DNA of 6,634 bases, taken from assembly GCA_017458865.1 (NCBI GenBank), contig JAFSZW010000310.1:1-6634 (forward strand). Reading direction: 5' to 3'. Below the pieces are notes generated by a model that saw only the letters and a list, made by a program, of their open reading frames with translations, ran no database searches and had not been told where the DNA came from. The stretch's first letter is position 1. Each line of letters opens with the position of its first letter. Origin of the DNA: Clostridia bacterium (GTDB taxonomy: Bacteria; Bacillota; Clostridia; Christensenellales; Aristaeellaceae). Of this stretch, positions 6,075 through 6,634 are shown in pieces. The position numbers and the translations under genes were made by a program.

Positions 6075-6634
6075 TCATTTCCTCCTGATGATGATCAACT
6101 GACGGACGACAAGGATGACAATAAATGTCACAAAAACGATAAGGTCACTGTAAGACGGGCTGATGAACAGCGCGACCATCGTCTCAAGCAGTCCGAGGAA
6201 AATGCCTGCGAAAAATGCGCCGGGAATAGATCCAAGGCCACCGACAACAACGACGATCAGAGCCCTGAAGCCAAAGCTGGCACCTGCAGTCGGGAAAATG
6301 GTATAGAATCCTGTCAGCAGTGCACCGGCAACACCCGCCAGTGCAGCACCCAGGCCGTACGTCAGAATGTAAATCCGCTTGGTATTGATGCCAACCACCT
6401 CAGCACCGACCGGGTTCTGCGAAACGGCGCGGATCTGCTTGCCGATCGTCGAATACTTGAGAAAGGCAAACAGCGCAACAGATATGACAATCAGGACGCC
6501 AAAGCTGATCAGTCTCGGCAGAGCCAACGTAACCGGTCCCATGTTGATATAGGTCTGGGCGTAGCTGGTCGGAATCGTCCTGTACTGAGAACCAAACAGA
6601 ACCAGCGCGCCGTTTGAGAACAGCAAACCAAGGC
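6075..6634 (-). CDS. livH: Branched-chain amino acid ABC transporter permease LivH (5' end outside window)
   Basis: The frame is open through the right edge of the window and reads LGLLFSNGALVLFG from there. About 185 residues are visible, against roughly 290-310 for the family, so about 100-120 N-terminal residues lie outside. This is truncation by the window and not a broken gene. It encodes the second membrane permease. Seen in it: hydrophobic segment PRLISFGVLIVISVALFAFL; the EAA-like coupling loop GKQIRAVSQNPVGAEVVGIN; then AALAGVAGALL, the family-typical VVVGGLGSIPGAFFAG, and a last membrane span ending in VRQLIIIRRK. Many LivH proteins end in an RPxGLFG-like motif, which is absent here. 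The stop TGA at 6077-6075 lies 2 nt before the preferred livM start. The promoter of the block should lie upstream of livH, outside the window. Confidence 0.93.
   Translation of the reverse strand, partial: LGLLFSNGALVLFGSQYRTIPTSYAQTYINMGPVTLALPRLISFGVLIVISVALFAFLKYSTIGKQIRAVSQNPVGAEVVGINTKRIYILTYGLGAALAGVAGALLTGFYTIFPTAGASFGFRALIVVVVGGLGSIPGAFFAGIFLGLLETMVALFISPSYSDLIVFVTFIVILVVRQLIIIRRK
6081..6086 (-). promoter_or_regulatory. Ribosome binding site that decides the livM start
   Basis: Minus-strand AGGAGG is formed by the two Arg codons at the end of livH. It leaves 2 nt to the ATG at 6078 and 8 nt to the ATG at 6072. Only the second spacing is efficient, so the first two residues (Met-Ser) of the longer form are probably not made. 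Confidence 0.65.

Overview
The window looks like ordinary bacterial chromosome. It is compact, with a G+C content that looks to be in the mid-50s (estimated by eye), and nearly every gene is preceded by a strong AGGAGG-type ribosome binding site. These traits, with the gene families present, would fit an anaerobic gut-type bacterium such as a Clostridia/Negativicutes-like Firmicute or a member of Synergistota. There is no marker gene, so this placement is weak. No RNA gene, insertion sequence, CRISPR array, phage gene or origin was recognised.

Layout. Positions 1-53 (+) probably hold the last codons of an upstream gene whose stop overlaps the next start. Positions 53-1033 and 1046-2179 (+) are two tandem aldo/keto reductases. 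The first is a plain NADPH-type enzyme. The second carries a C-terminal extension with two cysteine clusters expected to bind [4Fe-4S]. A strong hairpin at about 2181-2217 separates them from a convergent minus-strand block and can act as a terminator for both directions.

The minus-strand block (6634 down to 2245) is a branched-chain/hydrophobic amino acid ABC importer in the order livH (5' end outside the window), livM, livG, livF, livJ. The first four are packed with overlaps or a 2-nt gap, and the ribosome binding site of each downstream gene lies inside the last codons of the gene before it. livJ, the binding protein, comes last after a 69-nt gap rich in short repeats. LivJ would capture the ligand outside the membrane, LivH and LivM form the channel, and LivG and LivF are the two ATPases.

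Nothing here amounts to a clearly new system. The points most worth checking are the unusual LivG ABC signature, which would pair with the Gln-containing switch of LivF in the same ATP site; a LivJ signal peptide without a lipobox; a 12-bp sequence shared by the two ends of the layout; and the iron-sulfur aldo/keto reductase downstream of the plain one.
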